From contig NZ_NCST01000073.1 in the NCBI RefSeq assembly GCF_002088975.1, forward strand, positions 1 through 53,103: a DNA stretch of 53,103 nt. The letters run 5' to 3'. The stretch is from Henriciella aquimarina. GTDB taxonomy: Bacteria > Pseudomonadota > Alphaproteobacteria > Caulobacterales > Hyphomonadaceae. Under the pieces are notes generated by a model. It was not told the origin of the DNA and searched no databases. It worked only from the letters and a program-made list of their open reading frames with translations. The first letter of the stretch is position 1, and the number at the start of each line of letters is the position of its first letter. Shown piece by piece: positions 24,762-32,258 of the stretch. The translations under genes were made by a program, and so were the position numbers.

Positions 24762-25607
24762 TCAGGCGATGGCGAAGACCAGACTTTCCGAATAAGCGAT
24801 CACGCCGAGCGAAATGAGGCCAAGCACGAACAGGTTCGCCGTCTGCAGGAGATCAGGCCCCGCCTGCCCGCGGCGTGTCGTGCGGCGGGTGATGTCGCGG
24901 GCCAGAAGCAGGTCGAGATATTTCGACGAGCCGCCATCGACCAGGCCAGCCTGCCCGTTCCACTGCTTCGGGTTGCGGAACGTGCCGAACACCATGTCCC
25001 AGATCGGAATGTCCCCGTAATTGTAGCGGTGGACCCCGCGCTCATGGTGCAAGGCATGGCTCTCCGGGCGGGTGATGATGTAGCCCAGCCAGTGCGGCGT
25101 CTTCAGGTTCGCATGCTGGAGCAGGCCGCAGAAGGTGCTCACCAGGACCGCAAACATGATCGCTTCCGGCGACACGCCGAGGATCAGGGTCAGGGCCAGG
25201 CTCCCGACGAAAGCAAAGCCGACCACATCCAGCGGGTGAAAGTAGAGCGCCCCCCAGATGTCCACACGTTCGGCACTGTGATGGGTCTGGTGGAACACCC
25301 GCCACAGCAGGTTGCTGTTATGCATGGTCCGGTGCCAGGCATATATGCCGAGCTGGTAGAGCAGAAGCGCCGCCGGGGCAGCCACCCAGACCGGCCAGGC
25401 CGTGCCGTCGATCAGCTGGTACTGGCCGAGCCATGCATCCCAGATGAAGGGCGAATAACCGGCCAGGAACCAGTACATGGCTGTGGCCAGAAGGCCCTTC
25501 AGCCGCCAGCCGCGAACCGCCGGGAATTGCCGCGCGGGCACGAGAAGATCGAGACATGCCAGCCCTGCGAACACGCCAAAGAAAAAATAGTCGAGCAGGC
25601 CAAACAT
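24762..25607 (-). CDS. Sterol desaturase / fatty acid hydroxylase family protein
   Basis: This is a 281-residue integral membrane di-iron enzyme of the sterol desaturase/fatty acid hydroxylase superfamily. The three histidine boxes that hold the two irons are clear: HRTMH near residue 92, HQTHH near 106, and HALHHERGVHRYNYG near 185. The spacing HxxxH, HxxHH, HxxHH is canonical. Hydrophobic segments lie at 5-21, 38-58, 70-90, 125-160 and the C-terminus (TANLFVLGLISLGVIAYS). The substrate is unknown; bacterial relatives hydroxylate or desaturate lipids or carotenoids. The start ATG 25607 has GGGAGG five bases upstream. It is divergent from a TetR regulator that probably controls it, and its leader holds an unusual set of complementary segments. 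Confidence 0.93.
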   Translation of the reverse strand: MFGLLDYFFFGVFAGLACLDLLVPARQFPAVRGWRLKGLLATAMYWFLAGYSPFIWDAWLGQYQLIDGTAWPVWVAAPAALLLYQLGIYAWHRTMHNSNLLWRVFHQTHHSAERVDIWGALYFHPLDVVGFAFVGSLALTLILGVSPEAIMFAVLVSTFCGLLQHANLKTPHWLGYIITRPESHALHHERGVHRYNYGDIPIWDMVFGTFRNPKQWNGQAGLVDGGSSKYLDLLLARDITRRTTRRGQAGPDLLQTANLFVLGLISLGVIAYSESLVFAIA

Positions 25608-25610
25608 GGC

Positions 25611-25679
25611 TGCCTCCCTTGTTCTAGAGTTGATCGGGAGGCACCGTGCCTCCGATGGCCGGAAGATCGCCGTCGGAGG
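25611..25679 (-). promoter_or_regulatory. Leader with four mutually complementary segments
   Basis: Read on the minus strand toward the desaturase gene: segment A (25679-25669, CCTCCGACGGC), B (25659-25647, GCCATCGGAGGCA), C (25643-25636, TGCCTCCC), D (25618-25611, GGGAGGCA, the ribosome-binding site). A pairs with B (10 of 11), B with C (7 of 7, 3-base loop) and C with D (8 of 8). A:B plus C:D would hide the ribosome-binding site; B:C would free it. The B:C palindrome, 17 bp at 25637-25653, could instead be a TetR operator. Confidence 0.5.
25637..25653. promoter_or_regulatory. 17-bp palindrome between desaturase and tetR
   Basis: GGAGGCACCGTGCCTCC has 8-bp arms around a single C. Size and position between divergent tetR and target gene are typical of a TetR-family operator, although it sits close to the desaturase start rather than midway. 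Confidence 0.5.
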
Positions 25680-25847
25680 CCTTCTGGACTAGAAAGCGCG
25701 TGGTACGGTTTCCTGATTTTCAGTAATTTTCATTTATTATCTGACGCTTGCCGTAATGGCTTATAGTGATCGCCGAGGATCAACTTCCCATGTCTCCGCG
25801 AAAACTGTACCTTCAGTCCAGTAAATCCCGGACATACGAGCCAACCG

Positions 25848-26474
25848 ATGAGCGCGACCAGCAAGACCAAGGGCGAGACGACTCGTGAGCGTATCCTGGA
25901 AATCGCGGAGTCCGCGGTCCTGGCCAAGGGCTTCTCGAACACCTCGATTGATGAGATCATCGCCGAAGCAGAACTGACGAAAAGCGGCTTCTTCTACCAT
26001 TTCCGCGACAAGACCGCCTTGGCGCAAGCGCTGCTCTCGCGGTCATTCGAGCAGGACGATCAAATCCTCGGCGGCATTTTCGAGCGTGCACGGGAACTCA
26101 GCGACGATCCGCTCCATGCCTTTCTCATAGGGCTCAAAATGTTTGCGGAGACGATGGGCGACATGGATGAGGCCCATCCCGGATGCATGGTCGCGACGGT
26201 GACCTATCACGACAAGCAGTTCAACAACGAGATCCGCGCCATGAACCGCGCCGGCATGATACGCTGGCGCAGCCTCTTCCTGAGCTTCCTTGAAGACATC
26301 GTGCGCACCTATCCTCCCCGAACAGAGGTGGATATCGACGTGCTGGCCGACATGCTCTCCTCTACCGTGGAAGGCGGCATTGTCCTGTCCAAGGTCTTCA
26401 ACGATCCGAAAGTTCTGGCCGACCAGATCCTGCAATACCGGACCTATGTCCGCCTGCTCTTCCTCGGTAACTGA
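25848..26474 (+). CDS. TetR/AcrR-family transcriptional regulator
   Basis: This is a 208-residue TetR-type repressor. The helix-turn-helix is at residues ~10-57: TRERILEIAESAVLAKGFSNTSIDEII followed by AELTKSGFFYHFRDKTALAQALL, with the highly conserved recognition helix GFFYHFRDK. The C-terminal ligand domain has GCMVATVTYHDKQFNNEIRAMNRAG and DVLADMLSSTVEGGIVLSKVF, the latter common in TetR members that control fatty-acid or lipid genes. The start ATG 25848 gives MSATSKTKGETT. It is divergent from the desaturase, with 240 bases between that hold a palindrome and a mirrored pair of motifs. Control of the desaturase and of itself is the usual arrangement and is inferred here. Confidence 0.95.
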   Translation: MSATSKTKGETTRERILEIAESAVLAKGFSNTSIDEIIAEAELTKSGFFYHFRDKTALAQALLSRSFEQDDQILGGIFERARELSDDPLHAFLIGLKMFAETMGDMDEAHPGCMVATVTYHDKQFNNEIRAMNRAGMIRWRSLFLSFLEDIVRTYPPRTEVDIDVLADMLSSTVEGGIVLSKVFNDPKVLADQILQYRTYVRLLFLGN

Positions 26475-26483
26475 CCGCCGCCC

Positions 26484-26900
26484 CTACCAGACCATCGCAT
26501 CCTTCAGCTTGGCGTGAAGCTCGGGCGGGATGTCCTCGCCGCCGCTGCCCTGTTTCAGGTCGGCGGGGGCGGCTTCCGGCTTGAGATAGCGCCAGCCCTG
26601 GAAGGGGCGTTTCGGTGTCGGGTCGACCGCAATCAGCTCCGGCTCGAAGACCAGTTCGCAGGCCTTGCGCCCGCCCCTGTCCTCGATGACGCGAATGTCG
26701 GCAAAGGGCTGGCGGACCTGGATGACGCCCTTGATCACCCAGTAGATCGAGCCGCCATCGAGCAGCTTGTCGATCTGCTTGGGCACCATGCGCGTGCGGT
26801 GGACCGGCGCGGGAAGCGTCTTCATCAGGCGGGCCTGCCAGGCTTCAAGGTCGCCGACATCCTCGGCCCCGACGCAGAGTTTTACCATGTGCAAGGTCAC
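26484..26900 (-). CDS. DUF1489 family protein
   Basis: This is a 138-residue protein of the alphaproteobacterial DUF1489 family, function unknown. GTG 26900 gives MTLHMVKLCVGAEDVGDLEAWQ, the family N-terminus; the ATG at 26888 would cut it by four residues, and open frame further upstream is not conserved. Other landmarks are RTRMVPKQIDKLLDGGSIYWVIKGVIQVRQ, VFEPELIAVDPTPKRPFQGWRYL and the end DIPPELHAKLKDAMV. The wording HRTRMVPKR/Q followed by YWVIKG is highly diagnostic. It is soluble. It lies 10 bases after the stop of the gene upstream on this strand, so the two form an operon. Confidence 0.9.
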   Translation of the reverse strand: MTLHMVKLCVGAEDVGDLEAWQARLMKTLPAPVHRTRMVPKQIDKLLDGGSIYWVIKGVIQVRQPFADIRVIEDRGGRKACELVFEPELIAVDPTPKRPFQGWRYLKPEAAPADLKQGSGGEDIPPELHAKLKDAMVW

Positions 26901-26910
26901 AAGGGGGAAT

Positions 26911-27690
26911 TTAACGCCCTGCGAGATTTCGGCCAGTGGCCGGATGCCGCTCGGCTTCAAAATCTGCTTCGGCCTCATGGCTGGCGAAGAAGAAATCGAT
27001 CGACGTCACCGTGGCGGTATAGTTGCGCCGGATCGTGGTGAACCCGCCCTTGGCTTCGAGCGACATGGTGTAGGAGGCGATGTAGGACAGCCCCCAGTGC
27101 GGCTCGGTCTCTAGCAGATAGCTCTGCTGGAATTCGGTCAGCCGCCCGCCATCAGGCCCCCTCACCGGATGCGGCAGGCTGTAATCGATCCGCAGGAAGC
27201 GGCCGCTTTCCGGGTCGAGCCAGGCTTCGGCATCGACGCGCTCGGCAAACCAGACGTCGAGATCAGAATCGTTCAGCGACGGCTTGTGGTGAAACCCGGC
27301 CCGCCAGGCCATGCCGAGATCGCTGACCTCGACGCGCCGGCCCATGCTGGCGCGCAGATCGTCCGGGAAGAGCCGGCCATCGGGCGCGGCTTCGCGGGCC
27401 CAGGCCATGGCGGCGGCATCGAGATCCTCGTCACTGCCACGCCGGTCGACCAGCTGCCAGCGCTCGCCGGCATCGCGGCGCGGGTCGAAATCGTAGATGC
27501 GCATGGCGCGCGGGCTTTCCAGCGTGACGGTGAAGGCGGCGCGCAGCGTGTCGGGCGTTTCGGTGGCGCGCAGGGCCTCATCGACCGGCCCGCTCTGGGC
27601 CGAGATCTGGAATGCCATGCTGATGACCAGCCCGAAAACCAAGACTCCCCTCCGGTTAACATGCGTCGGCGCTGTCGCCGCCTGAAGCAT
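26911..27690 (-). CDS. Unknown exported protein paired with DUF1489
   Basis: This 259-residue protein starts at ATG 27690, preceded by GGTTAACC. A signal peptide is likely (residues ~13-31, GVLVFGLVISMAFQISAQS). The mature part is rich in beta patterns: AAFTVTLESPRAMRIYDFDP, RWQLVDRRGSDEDLDAAAMAW, WLDPESGRFLRIDYSLPHPVR, YLLETEPHWGLSYIASYTM and FTTIRRNYTATVTSIDFFFA. The alternation of strands that each recall lipid- or ligand-carrier sheets resembles a LolA-like half-barrel in outline, but no signature confirms that. I do not recognise the family. It is the first gene of a two-gene unit with DUF1489 and is exported to the periplasm. Confidence 0.72.
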   Translation of the reverse strand: MLQAATAPTHVNRRGVLVFGLVISMAFQISAQSGPVDEALRATETPDTLRAAFTVTLESPRAMRIYDFDPRRDAGERWQLVDRRGSDEDLDAAAMAWAREAAPDGRLFPDDLRASMGRRVEVSDLGMAWRAGFHHKPSLNDSDLDVWFAERVDAEAWLDPESGRFLRIDYSLPHPVRGPDGGRLTEFQQSYLLETEPHWGLSYIASYTMSLEAKGGFTTIRRNYTATVTSIDFFFASHEAEADFEAERHPATGRNLAGR

Positions 27691-27733
27691 GGTTAACCCC
27701 GGTGATATTTACAGCGCCTGAACAAGGCGAAAA

Positions 27734-28600
27734 TCAGGCGCGCTTTCCCTGTCGCGCCCTGCCCGGTGTGCGGTGGACGAAGGCGACCAGGACAAAGCTG
27801 ATGATCATCAGGAGATACCAGGCGCCGAACTTGGCCGGGGAAACGAGCGTCCAGCCTGTCTCCTGGCCCGGATAGGCCCAGGCCCCGGCCAGCGTGCCGA
27901 TATTTTCCGCAATCCAGATGAAGAGCGCGACCAGCGCAAACCCGATAACCAGCGGCATGGGCCGGGGCGCGCGGTCGGCACGAAACCAGACGACCGTGCG
28001 GCCATAGATCAGCACGCTCGCCACGAAGAGCGCATTGCGGATGTCGAGAGTGTAGTGGTGGCTGAAGAAGTTCACATAGATCGCCGCAGCCAGCACGCCC
28101 TGCAGCCAGAGCGGCGGGAAGCGGTCGAAGCGGAAGTCGAAGATGCGCCAGACGCGCGCGAGATAGCTGCCGACGGCGGCATACATGAAGCCCGAAAAGA
28201 GCGGCACGCCGCCCAGCCTGAGCAGGCTCTCCTCAGGGTAGATCCAGCTGCCCGCGCCCGTCTTGAAGACCTCCATCGCTGTGCCGACCAGGTGGAAAAC
28301 CAGGATGACGCGTGCCTCCTCCCAGGTCTCGAGCCCGGTTGCCAGCAAGAGCGCCTGGATGGCAATCGCGGCGAGCACAAGGAAGTCATAGCGGCTGAGC
28401 GGGGCGCCATCGGGATACCAGAGATGGGTGGCGAGGATCAGGGCGAGCAGCGCGCCGCCGAAGATGCAGGCCCAGCCCTGCTTGATGCCGAAGCTCACAA
28501 ATTCGAACAGGCCGGCGCTGACCGGCCCGCGCACCGCGCGCAAACGAAGCGCCTCGCGCTCGCGCGTCAGCCAGTCCTGGAGGGCGCTGAATCGTGACAT
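27734..28600 (-). CDS. DUF817 integral membrane protein
   Basis: This is a 288-residue polytopic membrane protein of family DUF817 (Bacillus YoaT-like), with about seven or eight helices. I chose ATG 28600 (MSRFSALQDWLTRER) over a TTG at 28642. Family landmarks are FVSFGIKQGWACIFGGALL, GTAMEVFKTGAGSWIYPEESLLRLGGVPLFSGFMYAAVGSYLARVW in its characteristic order, YVNFFSHHYTLDIRN, and IAENIGTLAGAWAYPGQETGWTLVSPAKFGAWYLLM. Conserved Glu, Lys, Trp and His inside the membrane suggest a transport or enzyme role, but none is established. It ends in a basic tail. It stands alone between the DUF1489 pair and the small membrane protein on the other strand. Confidence 0.9.
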   Translation of the reverse strand: MSRFSALQDWLTREREALRLRAVRGPVSAGLFEFVSFGIKQGWACIFGGALLALILATHLWYPDGAPLSRYDFLVLAAIAIQALLLATGLETWEEARVILVFHLVGTAMEVFKTGAGSWIYPEESLLRLGGVPLFSGFMYAAVGSYLARVWRIFDFRFDRFPPLWLQGVLAAAIYVNFFSHHYTLDIRNALFVASVLIYGRTVVWFRADRAPRPMPLVIGFALVALFIWIAENIGTLAGAWAYPGQETGWTLVSPAKFGAWYLLMIISFVLVAFVHRTPGRARQGKRA

Positions 28601-28723
28601 GGGCCCTGCTTGGCCTGAAAAGACGGCCAAAAATGGCGCCAAAACAGGTCATTTCGCGATGTCCTAGGCAGTCCCGCCAAGCTGGTCTAGGCTCGCGGCG
28701 ACCACAGAGAGAGGGGACGCTCA

Positions 28724-29068
28724 ATGGCTTACATGCACAATCGCAACACCAGCGTACTGGCCGGTGTGATCACCGGCGGGATCGGCGCCTGGCTCGGCTT
28801 CGAGCAGGCCGCGGCCACCGGGGTCAATCCATTCCTCGGGGCGCTGATCTTTGGCGGCGCGGGCTTCGTGATCGGCATGGCTGGCGCCTTCATCCTGAAA
28901 TCGCTCGCCCAGTTCCTGATCTTCATCCTGCTGATCGCGGCGATTGTCTATTTCGCGCGCGGCCCGATCGAGAAGATGACCGGCATGGACCCGGTCGATT
29001 CGGTCCTCACCGTGCTTGAGAATTTCGGCCTGCCGGTGAACGGGGACGCCCCGCCCACCGGCGGCTGA
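28724..29068 (+). CDS. Small two-helix membrane protein, unknown
   Basis: This 114-residue protein has an N-terminal segment NTSVLAGVITGGIGAWLGF, then two strongly hydrophobic helices, FLGALIFGGAGFVIGMAGAFIL and SLAQFLIFILLIAAIVYFARG, and a short polar tail ending GDAPPTGG. The first segment is Gly-rich and may also lie in the membrane. I do not recognise the family. ATG 28724 is preceded by GAGAGGGGACG, a usable ribosome-binding site. It converges on the enoyl-CoA hydratase gene with no gap (stop codons at 29068 and 29069). Confidence 0.75.
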   Translation: MAYMHNRNTSVLAGVITGGIGAWLGFEQAAATGVNPFLGALIFGGAGFVIGMAGAFILKSLAQFLIFILLIAAIVYFARGPIEKMTGMDPVDSVLTVLENFGLPVNGDAPPTGG

Positions 29069-29863
29069 TCACTCCGCCCAGTCGGGCTTGCGCTTTTCTA
29101 GGAAGGCGGCGAGCCCTTCCTTGCCCTCGTCGCTGGCGCGGCGATGGGCGATGCGCTTGGCCGTCTCATGGCTGAGCGCCTGGTTGATCTCCATGCCGGC
29201 CAGATCCAGCACGAGCTGCTTGGCATCGCCGACGGCGCCGGGCGCAGCCTGCATGGCGAGGCTGGCGAGATATTCTTCCATCTGCGTCAGCCCGGCCTGA
29301 TCTTCCACGACATACTGGACGAGGCCGATCTTCTCGGCGAAGGCGGCGTCGAAGCTTTCGGCGGAGACAAACAGTGCCTTGGCCCAGCGCGGCCCGATGG
29401 CCGAGATCACGAAGGGGCTGATCGTCGCCGGCGTCAGGCCGAGGCGGACCTCGGAAAAGCGGAACTTCGCATCCTGCATCGCCACCGCGATATCGCAGGC
29501 CGCGACCAGACCGGCCCCGCCGCCCATCGCCGCGCCCTGCACCAGCGCGACCGTCATCTGCGGCAGGTTGGCGAGCTTGCGCAGCATTTCGGCGAGGCGG
29601 TAGGCGTCCTGCTCGTTCTCGTGGCGGGTATAGTCGGCCGCCGCCTTCATCCAGGTGAGATCGGCGCCGGCGGAAAAGCTCTTGCCGTTGGCGCGCAGGA
29701 TGACCATGCGCAGCGTCTCCTGCTCCTCGATGGTTTCCAGCGCGTCCGTCAGCTCCTCGATGACCTGGGCGTTGAAGGCATTGTGCTTGTCGGCCCGGTC
29801 GAGCGTGATGACACCGATGCCGCCCGGTGTGGCGTCGAGATTGATGGTTTCGTATTCGTCCAT
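29069..29863 (-). CDS. Enoyl-CoA hydratase, methylglutaconyl-CoA hydratase-like
   Basis: This is a 264-residue crotonase-fold enzyme. The oxyanion-hole segment GKSFSAGADLTWMKAAADYT resembles the FSAGADLNWM motif of 3-methylglutaconyl-CoA hydratase (LiuC) of leucine breakdown. The second segment, VQGAAMGGGAGLVAACDIAVA, is the conserved CoA-binding loop, and FRFSEVRLGLTPATISPFV carries the usual catalytic region. The other liu genes are not in this window (the biotin carboxylase at 45-47 kb looks like propionyl-CoA carboxylase), so a general enoyl-CoA hydratase role in fatty-acid or amino-acid degradation remains possible. ATG 29863 has GGAGACAGCC before it. Confidence 0.9.
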   Translation of the reverse strand: MDEYETINLDATPGGIGVITLDRADKHNAFNAQVIEELTDALETIEEQETLRMVILRANGKSFSAGADLTWMKAAADYTRHENEQDAYRLAEMLRKLANLPQMTVALVQGAAMGGGAGLVAACDIAVAMQDAKFRFSEVRLGLTPATISPFVISAIGPRWAKALFVSAESFDAAFAEKIGLVQYVVEDQAGLTQMEEYLASLAMQAAPGAVGDAKQLVLDLAGMEINQALSHETAKRIAHRRASDEGKEGLAAFLEKRKPDWAE

Positions 29864-29896
29864 GGCTGTCTCCTGTTTGGCCGTGACACTAGGGCC

Positions 29897-30946
29897 TCAA
29901 TGCTGGCTTGGAAACGGCGATTGATGCGCTGCCTCGACGCGGCGGTAATGGCTGTCGCGGCGCAGCGCCGGGCGTTCGACGAGGTGCCAGAGCAGGAAGC
30001 TCGCCACCAGCACGAGCGCCACGGCCAGGGCGAAGGCGCCCGGCCCTGTCAGCGCGGTATAGGCCCCGGCCGCGATGAGTGCCTGAAGGACGGGGAAATG
30101 GGTGATGTAGACGCCATAGCTGATGTCACCGAAGCGGGCGGCATCGAGCTTCGGGCCCGGCTGGAAGGCGGCAAAGGCGATCAGCCCCGCCAGCCCGGCG
30201 GCGCGCAGCGGCTCCAGAACGGGGTGCGCGAAGGAGAGCGCCAGAAGCCCGGCCCCGGCAAGGCCGAAACGCCCCGGCTGCGCCTTCGCCCGGTCCCAGA
30301 CCAGCCAGAGCGCCATGCCGCTGGCGAAGAAGGCCATCTGACCGGGCAGCTGGCGGGCAAAGGCCGGCGCGAACGGATGGTCGAGGAGAAGCGGCAGGCC
30401 GATGCGCCACGCCTCACCGCCGGCATAGATGAGGCCGATCACCGCCCAGCGTGCCGTGCCGAACTTCGTCATCAGCCAGCCGATGACCGGCAAGGCGATG
30501 TAGAACATCACCTCGATCTTCAGCGTCCAGAGCGCGCCGTTCACTTCCGTATGCGGATTGCCCGTGAAGAGCCCCGGCAGGGTCGGCTCGAGAAAATTGA
30601 GGAAAACGAGATTGGCGCCGAGATAGCGCGCGACGCCAGCCAGATCGCCCCCGCCTGTCACCACGAGGCTCGCCACCGCCGCCAGCAGGATCACCGCGGC
30701 ATAGGCCGGATAGAGCCGCCGCACGCGCTTGCCGGCATAGCTTGCCAGCGAGCCGGAACGTTCCAGCGAGCCGAAGACCAGCGCGCCGGACACGATGAAG
30801 AAGCCTTCGATCGACAGCGCCGCCAGCCGGATGAGCGCCTCCAGCAGCGCGTCGTCCGGCGCGGGCCCGGCCAGAACATGGCCATGATAGACGAAGACCC
30901 CCATGGCGAAAACGAGCCGGAGCAAATCGAACCTGTTTCCGCTCAG
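29897..30946 (-). CDS. Acyltransferase family 3 membrane protein (start probably CTG)
   Basis: This is a polytopic acyltransferase of family 3 (OafA/ExoZ type), which transfers acetyl or similar groups to surface sugars. The conserved N-terminus S-G-N-R-F-D-L-L-R-L-V-F-A is read only if translation starts before the in-frame TTG at 30925. Upstream in that frame there is no ATG, GTG or TTG until a stop, but GGGAGG (30957-30952) is followed five bases later by CTG (30946). Starting there gives 349 residues. The active-site His is in VFVYHGHV, and FFIVSGALVFGSLER, RVRRLYPAYAAVILL and ISYGVYITHFPVLQAL are typical. About ten hydrophobic segments are seen. The C-terminus is basic and His-rich. A sequencing error hiding a normal start is the alternative. 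Confidence 0.85.
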   Translation of the reverse strand: MSGNRFDLLRLVFAMGVFVYHGHVLAGPAPDDALLEALIRLAALSIEGFFIVSGALVFGSLERSGSLASYAGKRVRRLYPAYAAVILLAAVASLVVTGGGDLAGVARYLGANLVFLNFLEPTLPGLFTGNPHTEVNGALWTLKIEVMFYIALPVIGWLMTKFGTARWAVIGLIYAGGEAWRIGLPLLLDHPFAPAFARQLPGQMAFFASGMALWLVWDRAKAQPGRFGLAGAGLLALSFAHPVLEPLRAAGLAGLIAFAAFQPGPKLDAARFGDISYGVYITHFPVLQALIAAGAYTALTGPGAFALAVALVLVASFLLWHLVERPALRRDSHYRRVEAAHQSPFPSQH

Positions 30947-31010
30947 AATCGCCTCCCTGATCCACTTCCTCGTTGCAAGCGCGTCCGGATGACAAAATCA
31001 AGCGCGCATG

Positions 31011-31042
31011 AAAAGGGCCCGCCTCTTGAGGAGGCAGGCCCA
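31011..31042 (-). terminator. Terminator after the EF-hand gene
   Basis: On the minus strand GGGCCTGCCTC pairs with GAGGCGGGCCC (one wobble) around loop CTCAA and runs into TTTT. It lies about 30 bases after the EF-hand stop. Confidence 0.85.
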
Positions 31043-31072
31043 ATCAGTCTCTGAGGGGGTGAGACGGACGCT

Positions 31073-31390
31073 CTAGTAGCTGCCCGAATCGGTGTCGACG
31101 TCGACTTCAACGTCTGCGTCTTTCTTGTCTTTCCACTTCTCCACTGCGGCCTCCATTTCAGCCTCGGTGACGGATCCGTCGAAGTTCGCATCGACCTTGG
31201 CGAACTTTTCGGAAGCCTCGGCTTCGGAGATGTCACTTTCCGCCGTCTTGTAGTCGACGAATTCGGTTTCGCTGACGACACCATCACCATTGGCATCGAT
31301 CTTGGTGAAGGATGCCATTTCGCCGGCAGAAGCGGCCGAGAAGGCGCCGGCAGCTGCGGCGGCGGATGCGATGATTGCGAAGCGTTTCAT
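31073..31390 (-). CDS. Exported EF-hand calcium-binding protein
   Basis: This 105-residue protein has a signal peptide (1-22, FAIIASAAAAAGAFSAASA) and two EF-hand loops, DANGDGVVSETE near residue 33 and DANFDGSVTEAE near 67. Both have the Asp-x-Asn/Asp-x-Asp-Gly pattern and an acidic residue at position 12, so they should bind calcium. The C-terminus is acidic (DADVEVDVDTDSGSY). It is a periplasmic calcium sensor or buffer of unknown partner. ATG 31390 is preceded by AGGGAG. It has its own terminator, so it is a single-gene unit. Confidence 0.9.
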   Translation of the reverse strand: MKRFAIIASAAAAAGAFSAASAGEMASFTKIDANGDGVVSETEFVDYKTAESDISEAEASEKFAKVDANFDGSVTEAEMEAAVEKWKDKKDADVEVDVDTDSGSY

Positions 31391-31517
31391 GGGTTACTCC
31401 CTTTGTTTGGCGTCAATTTCTGAGACGCATCCTAAAGACGCACGAAACCGCCAAAAGGCTGCGTTAAGAATTGGACAGACGTCAGGAGCGGGTAGGCTTA
31501 GCCCCGGAAAAATCTTT

Positions 31518-32102
31518 CTATTCAGCCTTCTGGCCGAGCTGATTGATTTTCTGCAACCAGGCTTTCCGCTTGTCGGCGCCGGCGGCTTCGACCCCACCCA
31601 GAATGGTGTGGCGCACCGGCTTGAACCCGGAGATGCCGAGCATGCCGCGTTCCAGCGCTTTCAGGCTGCCGGAATCGAAGACCAGTTTGTAGGCAAAGCC
31701 TGGCATGCCCATGGTGACGATGATGCGGGCCGACTTCCCCTTCATCATCTTCTTCGGCCAGGATTTCGAACTGTCGGCGGCCGCCAGCAGGAACTCCGCC
31801 CGCGCCATCTGTTCGAAGAAGGCGCGCGCCTTTGCCGGCATCGCGCCGAGCCAGAGCGGGAAGATGAGACAGACATGGTCGGCCCCGGCGAGCTTCTCGC
31901 GTTCGCTGAAGACCGGCTCCGGCGGCGGGGTCGCGAAATCGGCCACCGATGAGAGCGGCGCGACATCGAGCTCGGCAATATTGATGCGTTCGATCGTGTG
32001 CCAGCCCTCATGCGCGCCCTCTTCATAGGCGTCCGCCAAGGCATGGCAGAACCGGCCCGGCGTCGGGTCGGGATGGGCGTTGATTATACAGATCCGGGCC
32101 AT
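31518..32102 (-). CDS. Flavodoxin-fold NAD(P)H-dependent oxidoreductase
   Basis: This 194-residue cytoplasmic flavoprotein is of the Flavodoxin_2 / NAD(P)H quinone reductase family (KefF/MdaB/NQO-like). I chose ATG 32102 (MARICIINAHPDPTPGRFCHALADAY), with GGAGGT four bases upstream; the frame upstream is not protein-like. The flavin phosphate loop is NAHPDP plus the following residues. FPLWLGAMPAKARAFFEQM is the signature region next to the isoalloxazine ring, and IIVTMGMPGFAYKLVF and GISGFKPVRHTILG follow as in relatives. It is divergent from the patatin gene. The substrate (quinone, azo dye or other) cannot be told. Confidence 0.9.
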   Translation of the reverse strand: MARICIINAHPDPTPGRFCHALADAYEEGAHEGWHTIERINIAELDVAPLSSVADFATPPPEPVFSEREKLAGADHVCLIFPLWLGAMPAKARAFFEQMARAEFLLAAADSSKSWPKKMMKGKSARIIVTMGMPGFAYKLVFDSGSLKALERGMLGISGFKPVRHTILGGVEAAGADKRKAWLQKINQLGQKAE

Positions 32103-32258
32103 GACCACCTCCGCTCGGCACGTGGCCAGCCTTATCAGCGCGCCCTTCCCCAGCGCCATCCGGGAAACTCCCTAGCCCCGCGTTTGCCGCTGTCTGGCCC
32201 CCGTCTGGACCGGTTCTTGCAAAACGATTGTCGCAATGACGTGGTGTCATCCCGAAGC

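Noticed and set aside
29144..31054. A 636-codon open frame on the plus strand across the hydratase and acyltransferase genes
   Set aside because: It crosses two real genes on the other strand and an intergenic gap, and has no protein-like segment.
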